Shown here in pieces: positions 10,227 through 19,715 of a stretch of DNA of 64,000 nucleotides (the first letter of the stretch is position 1; each line of letters starts with the position of its first letter). Below the pieces are notes generated by a model. It worked only from the letters and a program-made list of their open reading frames with translations, had not been told where the DNA came from and did no database searches. The stretch comes from Ventosimonas gracilis. Lineage in GTDB: Bacteria; Pseudomonadota; Gammaproteobacteria; Pseudomonadales; Pseudomonadaceae. The stretch is taken from the NCBI RefSeq assembly GCF_001580025.1, contig NZ_LSZO01000058.1, forward strand, positions 1 through 64,000, written 5' to 3'. Made by a program: the position numbers and the translations under genes.

Positions 10227-11580
10227 CCGAATTAGCTTGCGCAAACGCCTAAACGCCTACCAAAGCAGCCTGCATCTGCCAGAGCAACCTGGCGTCGAAG
10301 GCCGCTTGCTGCGCTCGGTGGGTCTATTACTGGAAGCCTTGGGATTAAGAGCCGCACTTGGCAACCGCTGCCAAATCATCAATGACGAGCGCTTTCACTC
10401 CGCCCGGGTGGAAGCCGAAGTCGTCGGTTTTTGTGGCGAGCGCGTATTTTTAATGCCGGTCGGGCCTCTCGCCGGTATTGCGCCAGGCGCTCGGGTCGTG
10501 CCGATTGCTGGCGGCGATCGTCTGCCGATGGGGCGCAGCATGTTAGGTCGGGTGCTCGACGGCACCGGCAAAGCGCTTGATAACAAAGGCCGCATGCGCG
10601 CCGATGACTGGATACCCATGCAGGGCGAGGTCATCAACCCGCTAGAGCGCTGCCCCATCCGCCAGCCGCTGGATGTCGGCATTCGCAGCATTAACGGCCT
10701 GTTAACCGTCGGACGAGGCCAGCGGCTGGGGCTATTCGCCGGAACCGGTGTGGGTAAATCGGTACTGCTCGGCATGATGACGCGCTTTACCGAGGCCGAC
10801 ATTGTGGTAGTGGGTTTGATTGGCGAACGCGGACGCGAAGTCGCTGAATTTATTGAGCAAATTTTGGGTGAGGAGGGCATGAAACGCGCCGTGGTGATTG
10901 CCTCGCCGGCCGACGACGCACCGCTTTTGCGTCTACGCGCCGCCATGTACTGCACGCGCGTTGCCGAATATTGGCGCGACAAAGGCAAACACGTACTGCT
11001 GCTGATGGACTCCTTAACCCGCTACGCGCAGGCGCAGCGCGAAATTGCCTTGGCGGTGGGCGAGCCACCGGCCACCCGCGGCTATCCGCCGTCCGTTTTC
11101 GCCAAACTGCCGGCGCTGGTCGAACGCGCCGGTAACGCGCAGGCAGGCGGCGGCTCCATCACGGCTTTTTATACCGTGCTAAGCGAAGGCGACGACCCGC
11201 AAGACCCGATTGCCGATGCCGCGCGAGGCATTCTCGACGGCCACTTTGTGCTGTCGCGCCAATTGGCCGAAGAAGGGCTGTATCCGGCCATCGATATCGA
11301 AGCCTCCATCAGCCGCGTCATGCCGCAAGTGGTCAGCGCCGAACAACTGGCAAAAAGCCAACGCTTTCGCGCCCTTTGGTCGCGCTGGCAACAAAGCCGC
11401 GACCTGATCAGCATCGGCGCATACAGCTCCGGGGACGCTCAAACGGATCTGGCCATCACCCGCGCACCGCAGATGGAAGGCTATCTGCGCCAATCGCTTA
11501 GTGAACGGGTCGATTTTGCACAAAGTGAGGCGCAATTAACCGAATTGCTGAGTGCGCCGCTGCCGCCGAATCACCAGTAA
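10216..11580 (+). CDS. fliI: Flagellum-specific ATPase FliI
   Basis: A 454-residue ATPase that drives unfolding and delivery of flagellar export substrates. Walker A AGTGVGKS is at residues 175-182, Walker B in [19 protein letters not shown], and the T3SS/F1-type nucleotide-binding domain follows. ATG 10216 ([12 protein letters not shown]) matches the family start; the open frame runs back to 9856 but is a shadow of fliH. The expected next gene fliJ is not present: the coding strand switches at once to fpr, whose 3' end overlaps fliI by 10 bp. Confidence 0.95.
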   Translation: MQLNRISLRKRLNAYQSSLHLPEQPGVEGRLLRSVGLLLEALGLRAALGNRCQIINDERFHSARVEAEVVGFCGERVFLMPVGPLAGIAPGARVVPIAGGDRLPMGRSMLGRVLDGTGKALDNKGRMRADDWIPMQGEVINPLERCPIRQPLDVGIRSINGLLTVGRGQRLGLFAGTGVGKSVLLGMMTRFTEADIVVVGLIGERGREVAEFIEQILGEEGMKRAVVIASPADDAPLLRLRAAMYCTRVAEYWRDKGKHVLLLMDSLTRYAQAQREIALAVGEPPATRGYPPSVFAKLPALVERAGNAQAGGGSITAFYTVLSEGDDPQDPIADAARGILDGHFVLSRQLAEEGLYPAIDIEASISRVMPQVVSAEQLAKSQRFRALWSRWQQSRDLISIGAYSSGDAQTDLAITRAPQMEGYLRQSLSERVDFAQSEAQLTELLSAPLPPNHQ

Positions 11581-12341
11581 TTTTCTACCGCAATCTGCCC
11601 AGGTTTGCGTGTTAAAGCCAGACGCATGCCACGCTCTTTTAATACGGCGCGGCAGTCTTCGACCATCTTAGGATTGCCGCAGAGCATCAATCTTGACTGT
11701 TCGGCTGACAGTGCAAAACCCGCCGCTTGTTCTAACTCGCCGCTTTTAAGCAACACCGGGATGCGCTGATGCAATGTGCCGCTATGGTGCTCGCGGGTAA
11801 TGATCGGGATATAGCGCAGTTTGCTTGCGTATTCAGCAAGATAATCGCGCCGCGCAAGATCTGCAATCATCGGCTGATAAGCAAGTTCCGCAGCCTCGCG
11901 CACGCTATAAACCAGCACAATGCGGTTAAAACGTTGCCAGACTTCAAAATCCTGCAAAATCGATAAAAACGGCGCAAGGCCGGTACCGGTAGCAAGCAAC
12001 CATAAATCTTCGCCGTCTGCGAAACGGTTTAGCGTTAAAAAGCCAAAGGCTTGCTTATCAATCAGTAAATGATCGCCCAGACGCAGACGCGAAAGCTCGC
12101 CGGTAAACTCGCCGTTCGGTACGACAATGGAGAAAAACTCCAAAAACTCATCGTGCGGCGCAGAAACCATCGAATAAGCGCGCCAAACCAAGCTGCCGTC
12201 TGCCTTCTGTACGCCAAGACGGGCAAATTGTCCGGCTTGAAAACGAAATGCCGCGTCACGTTCAGTACGAAAGCTAAATAAATTGGCAGTTAGCGGGTGG
12301 ATCGCGGTAATGGGTTGGCGGGTGAATTTTTCGGCGTTCAT
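11571..12341 (-). CDS. fpr: Ferredoxin--NADP+ reductase
   Basis: A 256-residue FAD enzyme of the bacterial ferredoxin/flavodoxin-NADP+ reductase type, moving electrons between NADPH and ferredoxin. The FAD motif RAYSMVSAP lies near residues 53-61, the NADP-binding [13 protein letters not shown] near 110-122, and the C-terminus ends in an aromatic residue (AVENYW), as in Pseudomonas and Azotobacter Fpr. ATG 12341 ([14 protein letters not shown]) is preferred over the in-frame start 11 codons upstream because it has a purine-rich ribosome site and the family N-terminus. Confidence 0.93.
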   Translation of the reverse strand: MNAEKFTRQPITAIHPLTANLFSFRTERDAAFRFQAGQFARLGVQKADGSLVWRAYSMVSAPHDEFLEFFSIVVPNGEFTGELSRLRLGDHLLIDKQAFGFLTLNRFADGEDLWLLATGTGLAPFLSILQDFEVWQRFNRIVLVYSVREAAELAYQPMIADLARRDYLAEYASKLRYIPIITREHHSGTLHQRIPVLLKSGELEQAAGFALSAEQSRLMLCGNPKMVEDCRAVLKERGMRLALTRKPGQIAVENYW

Positions 12342-12489
12342 GGCTTGCTCTCTCCCTTCCCTATAAGCGGGCAAGGGGTTTTAACAGTTTTTATAATATC
12401 CAAGCAAAGCATATATTTACTGGCTTGTGTTTTTGGTTGGACTCATGCAAATTTGAAAGGCATTGCGGAAAATGGAAAAGGGGTTGGTT

Positions 12490-13050
12490 ATGGCTGCGGC
12501 GGCGTTTGATACGGCTGAGCATATTGAAGCGTTGGAAAAAGAAGGCATTGAGCACAACCATGCGCGTGCTTTTGTCAAGCTCGTGTGGCGCTCGCATAAA
12601 GCGGTCCTGGCTACCCAAGCTAAAGAGCAGCAAGAAATCAGCGCTCGTACAGCAAAAGAACAAGATAGCAAGACAGAGCATAAAATTGAGCTTCTGCGTA
12701 AAGACTTAGGAGCTGTTGAAGAGCGGCTCAATGGCAAGCTGACAAATCTTGAAACAGGCCTGCGTAAAGACATGGAAGCTGTCGAAGAGCGCCTTAATGG
12801 CAAGCTGGTAAATCTTGAAACAGGCCTGCGTAAAGACATGTAAGCTGTTGAAGAGCGCCTTAATGGCAAGCTGGTAAATCTTGAAACAGGGCTGCGCAAG
12901 GACATGACAAATCTTGAAACGGGTCTGCGCAAAGACATGGAAGCTCTAGGTAACAAATTGATTATCCGGCTGACCTTGGCCATGCTTGGAGTGTTTGGCG
13001 TTGTAGGTACTATCCTGGGTTTCGTACTGCGTGCTGTGCTGATGAAATAA
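12490..13050 (+). pseudogene. DUF1640-like coiled-coil membrane protein interrupted by an in-frame stop
   Basis: The frame begins MAAAAFDTAEHIEALEKEG and resembles DUF1640 coiled-coil proteins, often found on mobile DNA. A central heptad-rich region is built from 22-residue repeats. TAA at 12841-12843 replaces the GAA found at the same place in the neighbouring repeat, and the frame then stays open to TAA 13048-13050, encoding another repeat, a half repeat and a C-terminal membrane segment (LTLAMLGVFGVVGTILGFVL). Read through, the product would be about 186 residues; stopped, it is about 117 and lacks the membrane anchor. ATG 12490 is preferred; ATG 12472 and TTG 12463 are also in frame. Function is unknown. 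Confidence 0.7.
12712..12909 (+). repeat. Three tandem 66-bp repeats inside the DUF1640-like gene
   Basis: Units at 12712-12777, 12778-12843 and 12844-12909 are nearly identical and encode AVEERLNGKLxNLETGLRKDM; a partial fourth unit follows at 12910-12945. The length is a multiple of three, so unit gain or loss keeps the frame and only changes coiled-coil length. The second unit ends in the TAA that breaks the gene. Confidence 0.9.
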
Positions 13051-13089
13051 ATCATCTGACCCATTTCCTGCTTTTTCATGTTGTCCTTA

Positions 13090-13115
13090 AAGCCCTGCTC
13101 AAAGCGGGGCTTTTT
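13090..13115 (+). terminator. Rho-independent terminator after the DUF1640-like gene
   Basis: AAGCCCTGCT (13090-13099) pairs with AGCGGGGCTT (13103-13112) around a 3-nt loop, with one G-U pair, and is followed by a T run. It lies 40 bp after the intact-frame stop. From here to 13328 no gene or clear site is seen apart from one half of a dispersed palindrome near 13286-13300. Confidence 0.8.
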
Positions 13116-13328
13116 GTTACTGGGGACGCTCTTTTGAGGTGCCAACCAGGCAGCGCTACGCTAAGTTCCACCGCATGTAAAGCCTGTGGAGAAGCAGCAA
13201 ATCAGCAGCAAATCGGTTGAGATAGATTTGTTTAGCGATGACGGAGCGGATTAAAGCGCGCACGGACAATCCCAAAATGCAGCCTACCCTCTCCCATTTA
13301 TGCATTTCCGCAGAGGCTGCGAGGGCAT

Positions 13329-14432
13329 TTAACTGTCGCCAAAAAACCGCTTCATCCCTTCAAACCAGCCGCTGGCTTTGGGCGAGTGGCTTTGGTTGCC
13401 GCTGAGTGTGCTGCGGAACTCTTCAAGCAGTTCGCGCTGGCGTTTGGTCAGTTTGACCGGGGTTTCCACCACAATGCGGCACATTAAATCGCCCGCCGTG
13501 CTGCGCCCGTAGGGCATTACGCCTTTGCCGCGCAGGCGGAACAACTTGCCGCTCTGGCTGCCTTCGGGGATTTTCAGTTTGACCCGTCCGTTTAACGTCG
13601 GCACTTCCAGTTCACCGCCCAGCGCAGCCTCGGCAAAATTGACCGGCACTTCGCAGTACAAATCCGCACCGTCGCGCTGGAAAATCGGGTGCTCGCGTAC
13701 CTGGATAACGACGTATAAATCGCCGCCCGCCTCGCCTTCGCCGGTTAAGCGAATGCGCGTGCCGCTGTCCACGCCTGCTGGAATGGTGACCGATAGGCTT
13801 TTTTCTTCCTCGACCTGGCCGCTGCCGTGGCAACTGGTGCAAGGTTCGGGAATGATTTTTCCCGTGCCGCCGCAGCGCGGGCAGGTTTGCTGCAGGGCAA
13901 AAAAGCCTTGCTGCATACGCACTTGACCGCTGCCGTTACAGGTGCTGCAAGTGATCGGGCTGGTGCCCGGTTTGGCACCGCTGCCGTTGCAGGTTTTGCA
14001 GGCCACCTGTAGCGGGATGTGGATGGTGGTTTTATGGCCGTGAACGGCTTGCTCCAAATCAAGCACCAGCCGGTATTGCAAATCGGTGCCACGACGACGC
14101 GATGAACCACCGCGCCCGGCGGAAAATAAATCGGAGAACATGTCACCGAAGATGTCGGAAAAGCCGCCCGCGCCAAAGCCGCCGTCCGCACCGCCTGCCA
14201 TATTAGGATCAACCCCGGCATGGCCGTATTGGTCATAACGCGTGCGTTTTTCTGCATCGGTAAGCACTTCGTAAGCTTCGGACGCTTCTTTGAACTTTTC
14301 CTCAGCGGCTTTGTCCCCGGGATTTCTGTCCGGGTGGTATTTCATGGCAAGACGGCGGTAGGCTTTTTTTAGCTCCGCTTCGCTCGCGCCTTTGTTTACC
14401 CCGAGTACTTCGTAATAGTCACGTTTGGCCAT
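13329..14432 (-). CDS. dnaJ: Chaperone DnaJ (Hsp40)
   Basis: A 367-residue co-chaperone that delivers clients to DnaK and stimulates its ATPase. It has the J domain (residues 1-70, HPD at 33-35), a Gly/Phe-rich stretch (about 75-110), the zinc domain with four CxxCxGxG motifs ([32 protein letters not shown]), and the C-terminal client-binding domains. It is last in grpE-dnaK-dnaJ, separated from dnaK by 148 bp holding a strong hairpin, so part of its expression may be set by read-through or by its own promoter. Confidence 0.97.
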   Translation of the reverse strand: MAKRDYYEVLGVNKGASEAELKKAYRRLAMKYHPDRNPGDKAAEEKFKEASEAYEVLTDAEKRTRYDQYGHAGVDPNMAGGADGGFGAGGFSDIFGDMFSDLFSAGRGGSSRRRGTDLQYRLVLDLEQAVHGHKTTIHIPLQVACKTCNGSGAKPGTSPITCSTCNGSGQVRMQQGFFALQQTCPRCGGTGKIIPEPCTSCHGSGQVEEEKSLSVTIPAGVDSGTRIRLTGEGEAGGDLYVVIQVREHPIFQRDGADLYCEVPVNFAEAALGGELEVPTLNGRVKLKIPEGSQSGKLFRLRGKGVMPYGRSTAGDLMCRIVVETPVKLTKRQRELLEEFRSTLSGNQSHSPKASGWFEGMKRFFGDS

Positions 14433-14470
14433 GCCGGATTGCGCTCTTTAATTTCACGGTTTTTAAAGAC

Positions 14471-14505
14471 TAAAAACGCGAGCACCCATGCGCTCGCGTC
14501 TTTTT
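14471..14505. terminator. Bidirectional terminator-like hairpin between dnaK and dnaJ
   Basis: ACGCGAGC (14476-14483) pairs with GCTCGCGT (14492-14499) around an 8-nt loop; an A run precedes and a T run follows, so either strand would have a U tract after the hairpin. On the minus strand it lies between dnaK and dnaJ and could reduce dnaJ transcription relative to dnaK. Confidence 0.7.
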
Positions 14506-14506
14506 A

Positions 14507-14525
14507 CCCTCTCCCATAAATGGGA
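14507..14525. repeat. Dispersed palindrome (CTCCCATAAATGGGA type)
   Basis: The segment contains TCCCATAAATGGGA with flanking CCCTC on the left. The same core recurs at 56450-56463 and 62197-62220, and half of it near 13286. It lies beside the dnaK-dnaJ terminator. Confidence 0.6.
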
Positions 14526-14580
14526 AGGCGTTTGCTTCCCTTGCCCGCTGGCAAAAGCGGGCTAAGGAGAAGCGCAGGCG

Positions 14581-16482
14581 TTACTTGTTGTCTTTAACCT
14601 CTTCAAATTCCGCATCGACGACATCATCCGCGCCTTTCGGCGTTTCCTGTGCACCTTCTTGCGCTTTGCTTTCGTATAACTTCTGCGCCAGCGGGCTGCT
14701 GGCGGCAGAAAGCGCCGCAACGGCGGCTTCAATGGCGGCTTTGTCGTCGCCTTTAACGGCCGCCTCCAAATCAGCCAGTGCTTTTTCCACGGCGGCTTTG
14801 TCTTCGGCGCTGGCCTTATCGCCCGCTTCGGTCAACATTTTGCGCGTGGCGTGCACCAGTGCATCGCCTTGGTTGCGCACGGCTATCAGCTCTTCAAACT
14901 TGCGGTCTTCTTCGGCGTTGGCTTCGGCATCGCGCACCATGCGCTCGATTTCGTCATCGGAAAGCCCCGAGTTGGCCTTGATCACGATGGATTGCTGCTT
15001 GCCGGTCGCCTTGTCTTTAGCGGACACGTGCAAAATGCCGTTGGCATCAATGTCAAAGGTCACTTCAATTTGCGGCACACCACGCGGGGCGGGCGGAATG
15101 TCGGCCAAATCAAATTTTTCCAGCGATTTATTCTGCGCCGCTTGTTTGCGCTCGCCTTGCAACACGTGGATGGTGACGGCTGTTTGGTTGTCATCCGCGG
15201 TAGAGAAGGTCTGCGTCTTCTTGGTCGGGATGGTGGTGTTTTTCTCAATCAGCGGGGTCATCACGCCGCCCATGGTTTCGATGCCCAAGGTCAGCGGGGT
15301 CACGTCGAGCAACAGTACGTCTTTCACCTCACCGGAAAGCACCGCGCCCTGAATAGCCGCGCCCATTGCCACCGCTTCATCGGGGTTGACGTCTTTGCGC
15401 GGCTCTTTGCCGAAAAATTCAGCAACTTTTTGCTGCACCAGCGGCATGCGCGTTTGCCCGCCGACCAGAATCACGTCGTGAATGCCGGAAGCCTCTAAAC
15501 CTGCGTCTTTTAGCGCGATACGGCAAGGCTCAATGGTGCGGGCGACCAAGTCCTCAACCAGAGCCTCCAGCTTGGCGCGGGAGATTTTCAAGTTAAGGTG
15601 CTTAGGCCCTGAAGCATCGGCGGTGATATAAGGCAGGTTGACATCAGTCTGTTGGCTGGAAGACAGCTCGATTTTGGCTTTTTCAGCCGCTTCTTTTAAG
15701 CGCTGCATGGCGAGCGGGTCGCCTTTTAAGTCAATCCCGCTGTCTTTTTTAAAGCTGTCAACAAGGTAGTCAATCAGGCGCAAGTCAAAGTCTTCACCGC
15801 CCAGGAAGGTATCGCCATTGGTCGCCAGCACTTCAAATTGATGCTCGCCGTCCACTTCGGCAATTTCAATCACCGATACGTCAAAGGTACCGCCGCCCAA
15901 GTCATAGACAATGATGGTGTGGTCGCCCTTGGCTTTGTCCATACCGTAGGCGAGCGCGGCAGCAGTGGGCTCGTTGATGATGCGTTTAACTTCAAGACCT
16001 GCAATGCGCCCGGCATCCTTGGTCGCTTGACGCTGGCTGTCGTTAAAGTAGGCCGGAACGGTAATCACCGCTTCGCTGACCGTCTCGCCCAGATAGTCCT
16101 CGGCGGTTTTTTTCATTTTTTTCAGCACTTCGGCAGAAATCTGCGGCGGCGCCATTTTTTGCCCTTTGGCTTCGACCCAGGCATCCCCGTTGTTCGCCTT
16201 GGTGATTTTGTAGGGCACCATTTTGATGTCTTTTTGCACGACATCTTCATCAAAACGGCGGCCAATCAGACGTTTAACGGCATACAAGGTGTCATGCGGA
16301 TTGGTTACCGCCTGGCGTTTGGCAGACTGGCCGACGAGGATTTCACCGTCGCCGGTGTAGGCGATAATCGACGGTGTGGTACGCCCGCCTTCAGCGTTTT
16401 CAATCACCTTGGCGCTGCCGTTTTCCAGCACGGACACGCAGGAGTTGGTGGTGCCAAGGTCGATACCAATAATTTTGCCCAT
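14581..16482 (-). CDS. dnaK: Chaperone DnaK (Hsp70)
   Basis: A 633-residue Hsp70. The ATPase domain starts with [10 protein letters not shown] (residues 5-14) and has the phosphate-binding [10 protein letters not shown] block near 195. The substrate-binding domain begins after the hydrophobic linker ([16 protein letters not shown], about 388), and the C-terminal lid ends in the acidic tail [11 protein letters not shown]. Length and motifs are normal. It follows grpE by 85 bp, a gap with a GGGCAGAT hairpin (16528-16552), and is expected to be heat-shock induced from the sigma-32 promoter upstream of grpE. Confidence 0.98.
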   Translation of the reverse strand: MGKIIGIDLGTTNSCVSVLENGSAKVIENAEGGRTTPSIIAYTGDGEILVGQSAKRQAVTNPHDTLYAVKRLIGRRFDEDVVQKDIKMVPYKITKANNGDAWVEAKGQKMAPPQISAEVLKKMKKTAEDYLGETVSEAVITVPAYFNDSQRQATKDAGRIAGLEVKRIINEPTAAALAYGMDKAKGDHTIIVYDLGGGTFDVSVIEIAEVDGEHQFEVLATNGDTFLGGEDFDLRLIDYLVDSFKKDSGIDLKGDPLAMQRLKEAAEKAKIELSSSQQTDVNLPYITADASGPKHLNLKISRAKLEALVEDLVARTIEPCRIALKDAGLEASGIHDVILVGGQTRMPLVQQKVAEFFGKEPRKDVNPDEAVAMGAAIQGAVLSGEVKDVLLLDVTPLTLGIETMGGVMTPLIEKNTTIPTKKTQTFSTADDNQTAVTIHVLQGERKQAAQNKSLEKFDLADIPPAPRGVPQIEVTFDIDANGILHVSAKDKATGKQQSIVIKANSGLSDDEIERMVRDAEANAEEDRKFEELIAVRNQGDALVHATRKMLTEAGDKASAEDKAAVEKALADLEAAVKGDDKAAIEAAVAALSAASSPLAQKLYESKAQEGAQETPKGADDVVDAEFEEVKDNK

Positions 16483-16527
16483 TTTAAATACTCTCCGAAC
16501 TTAGGATTGGGTAGCGCTTTGCAACTG

Positions 16528-16552
16528 ATCTGCCCAGTTAAATGGGGCAGAT
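16528..16552. repeat. Hairpin in the grpE-dnaK spacer
   Basis: ATCTGCCC (16528-16535) and GGGCAGAT (16545-16552) form a perfect 8-bp stem. In the transcribed (minus) direction no U run follows, so it is more likely an RNA-stability or processing structure than a terminator. Its role is not known. Confidence 0.4.
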
Positions 16553-16567
16553 TGCGATTTTTTCAAG

Positions 16568-17098
16568 TTATTTACTGACCACGACCATGGCCGGTCTCAG
16601 CAAACGGCCATTCAGCAGATAGCCTTTTTGGAATACGCGAAGCACCGTATTGGGCTCAACTTCGGCGCTTTCCTCGGTGGTCATGGCTTGGTGCTGCTGC
16701 GGGTCGAACGGTGCGCCGTGCGGGTCAACCGGCTCAATTTGATGGCGCTTTAAGGTATCGAGCAACAGTTTGAGCGTTAACTCCATGCCTTCGCGCATGG
16801 CTTTGTACGCTTCGCTTTCGATGTCGGTAAGCTCAAGGCCGCGTTCCAGACTATCCACTACCGCCAGCAAATCGCCAGCAAAGCGCTCCAAAGCAAATTT
16901 GTGCGCCTTTTCTACGTCCTGCTCGGCGCGACGACGCAGATTTTGCAAATCAGCGGCGGTGCGCAGCGCCTGGTCTTGCGCGGCGGCGAGTTGCTCTTGC
17001 AAGGCCTCGGCCTGTGCTTGCCAGTCGATCACTTCTGCCTCGGGCGCGGGGGGAACGCTGTCTTCCTGCGACACATTCAAGTTCTGTTCGTCAGCCAC
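16568..17098 (-). CDS. grpE: Nucleotide exchange factor GrpE
   Basis: A 176-residue nucleotide exchange factor that releases ADP from DnaK. The N-terminal half is acidic and forms a long dimerisation helix ([20 protein letters not shown], about residues 32-51 onward). The C-terminal beta domain holds the conserved [13 protein letters not shown] and [30 protein letters not shown] lies just before the start. It is the first gene of the grpE-dnaK-dnaJ set. Confidence 0.96.
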   Translation of the reverse strand: MADEQNLNVSQEDSVPPAPEAEVIDWQAQAEALQEQLAAAQDQALRTAADLQNLRRRAEQDVEKAHKFALERFAGDLLAVVDSLERGLELTDIESEAYKAMREGMELTLKLLLDTLKRHQIEPVDPHGAPFDPQQHQAMTTEESAEVEPNTVLRVFQKGYLLNGRLLRPAMVVVSK

Positions 17099-17137
17099 CT
17101 TATCCTCCTAAAAACCTGTGCTCATCGTTACGCGGCT

Positions 17138-17165
17138 ATATGGGGATGGTTTACGTCGTTTCAAG
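17138..17165 (-). promoter_or_regulatory. Sigma-32 heat-shock promoter of grpE-dnaK-dnaJ
   Basis: Read on the minus strand, CTTGAAA (17165-17159) is followed after 13 bp by CCCCATAT (17145-17138), an essentially perfect RpoH promoter. It is about 40 bp before the grpE start, and no competing sigma-70 promoter was noticed nearby. Confidence 0.88.
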
Positions 17166-17204
17166 GTGTCTTGTCGGCAGCAGGGCGCATGCGGTAAAAG
17201 ACAA

Positions 17205-17469
17205 GGGTCTGTTCCCGCCTCAAACGTGGCCGCGACGGAGCCAGATTTTGCGCGCAGCAAGGCGCGAGAAGAGAAATTTGCTCATGCAAATGAACGACGA
17301 GCAACACAGCGGCGCACAAAATCTGGCCCGTCCCTTCGGGCTGCGCCCAAAATTTCGCCATACGTTGTTGCAGCATTTGCCAAGGTTGTACACATTGGCT
17401 GCATGCTGCGCCTAGTCTGGCGAAATTTTGAGCAGCAGCACGGCTCGCGTTTGAGGCGGGAACAGACCC
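17205..17469. mobile_element. 265-bp non-coding inverted-repeat element (MITE-like)
   Basis: The ends 17205-17226 and 17448-17469 are a perfect 22-bp inverted repeat (outer bases GGGTCTGTTCCCG). Inside are two hairpins made from related sequences: 17240-17255 against 17312-17327 (15 of 16 paired), and 17348-17360 against 17418-17430 (13 of 13). No convincing gene lies inside. A 33-bp copy of the right end, 30 identical, stands alone at 60823-60855. Size, repeats and lack of coding fit a non-autonomous element or a large structured intergenic repeat; no target duplication is obvious. It separates the heat-shock promoter from recN. Confidence 0.65.
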
Positions 17470-17491
17470 TAGCCATCCACAGGAGTTTTTT

Positions 17492-19162
17492 ATGCTGCTG
17501 CAACTGTCCATCCGTAACTACGCCTTGGTTTCACAGCTTGACCTTGAACTTGCTGCCGGTATGACGGTGATTACCGGCGAGACCGGCGCGGGCAAATCCA
17601 TCATGCTCGATGCGCTGGGGCTGGCCTTGGGTGACCGCGCCGATGGTAATGCAGTGCGCCCGGGTACGGACAAGGCCGATATTCTGGCCGCTTTTGACTT
17701 AAGCCAAAGCCCAGAAGCCGCAAGCTGGCTTTCGCAGCGCGACCTGGAACAAGACGGTCTGTGCCTGTTACGCCGTGTGGTCAGCAGTGAAGGCCGCTCG
17801 CGCGGCTATATCAACGGCACGCCCTGCCCGTTAAGCGACCTTAAGGCGCTCGGTGAATTGCTGCTCGACATTCACAGTCAACACGAGCACCAATCGCTGT
17901 TGCAAAGCGAAACCCAGCGTCGCTTGCTGGATAACTTCGCCGGCAGTACCGATCTCGCTAAAAGCGTGCAACGCAGTGCGCAGCAATGCCAGCAACTGCG
18001 CAGCCAGCTCAATCGCTTAAGCCAGGCGGACGACGAACAACGCGCGCGCCAGCAGCTTTTACGCTATCAATTGGAAGAGCTGGACCTGCTCGCCTTGGCC
18101 GAAGGCGAATGGGAGCAGCTTGAACAGGAGCATCAAACCCTCTCCGGCGCAGCCGATTTACTCTCAAGCTGCGCCGAAGTGCTTGCCTTAAGCGAAGCTG
18201 ACGGCGGCCATCTGCTAGCTGCGTTATCGGGCAGCCTGCATCGCTTAACCAGTTGCGCCCCCTTACCCGAAGCCTTGGGCGAAGTCTGCGAACTGCTGGA
18301 AAGCGCCCAAATCCAAATTGAGGAGGCGGTCTCATCGGCGCAGCGCTTTATCGACCATTTCGACAACGACCCCGAGCGCGCGCAGTTTCTTGAAGAGCGC
18401 ATCAGCAGCGTCTACAGCCTCGCCCGCAAGCACCGCGTGCAGCCTTCCGAACTGCATCGTCATCATCAGCAATTGGCGGCGGAACTTGCCAGCATCAGCG
18501 CCGATGAGCAAACCCTTGGCGAACTGGATGAAGCCTTAACCGCTGCGCTGCAAAGCTATCAACAACAGGCCGGCGAGTTAAGCGCACAGCGTGAGGAAGC
18601 CGCCGCCCGTCTATCGGCCGCCGTAGAAGCGCAAATGCAGCGCCTGGGTATGCAGGGTGGGCGCTTTGTAATTGCGCTGCACCTGCGCGAGCACACTGAA
18701 CCGCACGCGGGCGGGCAGGAGCAGGTGGAATTTTTGGTCAGCGCCAACCCGGGCAGTGCGCCAAGGCCACTGATAAAAGTGGCCTCCGGCGGCGAATTGT
18801 CACGGATTAGTCTGGCCATTCAGGTGATTGCCGCGCAGACCTCGCGCGTGCCCACGCTGATTTTTGACGAAGTCGATGTCGGCATCGGCGGGCCAACCGC
18901 TGAAGTGGTCGGCCAGCTACTGCGCCAGTTGGGCAGCCGCGGGCAAGTGTTGGTCGTCACCCATCTGGCACAAGTGGCCGCGCAGGGGCATCAGCATCTA
19001 TTGGTCGAAAAACGCAGCGACGCACAGAGCACGCAAACCGCCGTGCTGGCGCTGGACAACAAAGGCCGTCATCAAGAAATCGCGCGCATGCTGGGCGGCG
19101 TTGAGATTACCGCCGAATCCCTCGCCCACGCCCACAAAATGCTGGCGAATGTGCAAGGCTAA
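17492..19162 (+). CDS. recN: DNA repair protein RecN
   Basis: A 556-residue SMC-like ATPase acting in double-strand break repair. Walker A TGETGAGKSIML is near residues 28-39, a long coiled coil occupies about 150-370, and the ABC signature and Walker B follow (SGGELSRISLAI near 431; TLIFDEVDVGIGG near 457). The length is typical. The ribosome site CAGGAG lies between the inverted-repeat element and the start. No clear LexA box is seen in the short leader, so the usual SOS control may come from beyond the element or be lost. Confidence 0.96.
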   Translation: MLLQLSIRNYALVSQLDLELAAGMTVITGETGAGKSIMLDALGLALGDRADGNAVRPGTDKADILAAFDLSQSPEAASWLSQRDLEQDGLCLLRRVVSSEGRSRGYINGTPCPLSDLKALGELLLDIHSQHEHQSLLQSETQRRLLDNFAGSTDLAKSVQRSAQQCQQLRSQLNRLSQADDEQRARQQLLRYQLEELDLLALAEGEWEQLEQEHQTLSGAADLLSSCAEVLALSEADGGHLLAALSGSLHRLTSCAPLPEALGEVCELLESAQIQIEEAVSSAQRFIDHFDNDPERAQFLEERISSVYSLARKHRVQPSELHRHHQQLAAELASISADEQTLGELDEALTAALQSYQQQAGELSAQREEAAARLSAAVEAQMQRLGMQGGRFVIALHLREHTEPHAGGQEQVEFLVSANPGSAPRPLIKVASGGELSRISLAIQVIAAQTSRVPTLIFDEVDVGIGGPTAEVVGQLLRQLGSRGQVLVVTHLAQVAAQGHQHLLVEKRSDAQSTQTAVLALDNKGRHQEIARMLGGVEITAESLAHAHKMLANVQG

Positions 19163-19177
19163 ATGCGCACAGAAACG

Positions 19178-19195
19178 GGTCTGCCAAAGCAGACC
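19178..19195. terminator. Hairpin between convergent recN and fur
   Basis: GGTCTGC (19178-19184) pairs perfectly with GCAGACC (19189-19195) around CAAA. It is placed where both genes should stop, but neither strand has a strong U run directly after the stem, so termination is only likely. Confidence 0.45.
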
Positions 19196-19211
19196 TGTTC
19201 AGACCCAAAAA

Positions 19212-19619
19212 TCAGCTATCTTTTTTGCGCACATAGAGCACAAGGTTATGGCCGACCAATTCATAACCTTGCTGGCGCACCACTTCCTTTTTGCGCTCTT
19301 CGATTTCGGCATCGTAGAACTCGATAATCTCGCCGTTATCGACACAGACCATATGGTCGTGGTGCTCGCTGTCGGCCAGTTCAAACACCGCGTGGCCGCC
19401 ATCAAAATTGTGCCTGCGCACCAAACCCGCCGTCTCAAACTGCGTCAGTACGCGGTAGACTGTGGCAAGCCCGACATCTTCACCGGCCTCCATCAGCGCC
19501 TTGTAGACATCCTCGGCGCTCATGTGCCGCTGCTCGTGAGTATCGAGCATTTGCAGTATCTTGATGCGCGGCAAAGTGACTTTAAGGCCGACTTTGCGCA
19601 GTTCGTTATTTTCAACCAT
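19212..19619 (-). CDS. fur: Ferric uptake regulator Fur
   Basis: A 135-residue iron-dependent repressor. The N-terminal winged helix has the recognition region GLATVYRVLTQFE (residues 50-62). The C-terminal dimerisation and metal domain contains HHDHMVCVDNGEIIEF with only one Cys; the second CxxC present in E. coli Fur is missing. The single-Cys form and closing LVGHNLVLYVRKK are typical of Pseudomonas Fur. It is divergent from bamE, as in Pseudomonas, with 96 bp between starts. Confidence 0.96.
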   Translation of the reverse strand: MVENNELRKVGLKVTLPRIKILQMLDTHEQRHMSAEDVYKALMEAGEDVGLATVYRVLTQFETAGLVRRHNFDGGHAVFELADSEHHDHMVCVDNGEIIEFYDAEIEERKKEVVRQQGYELVGHNLVLYVRKKDS

Positions 19620-19715
19620 GTGTTGTCTTCTCTATAAGCGTTACTTCTACACGAGGTGCGATGCGGGTATTATCCGCACCTTGTTTGCCCGGTAAAAAGT
19701 TAGCGGAAATCTTGA

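Noticed and set aside
12463-12489. TTG or earlier ATG start for the DUF1640-like gene
   Set aside because: The conserved-looking N-terminus begins at ATG 12490; the earlier starts add basic residues with weaker ribosome-site spacing, though they cannot be excluded.
14585-15352. 255-codon Ser/Ala-rich frame opposite dnaK
   Set aside because: Classic antisense shadow of a conserved gene.
17470-17491. LexA box before recN
   Set aside because: The short leader between the repeat element and the recN start contains a ribosome site but no CTG-N10-CAG type operator.
17118-17564. Open frames across the grpE-recN spacer and inverted-repeat element
   Set aside because: They are made from the repeat element and the start of recN in another frame, lack ribosome sites, and show no protein family features.
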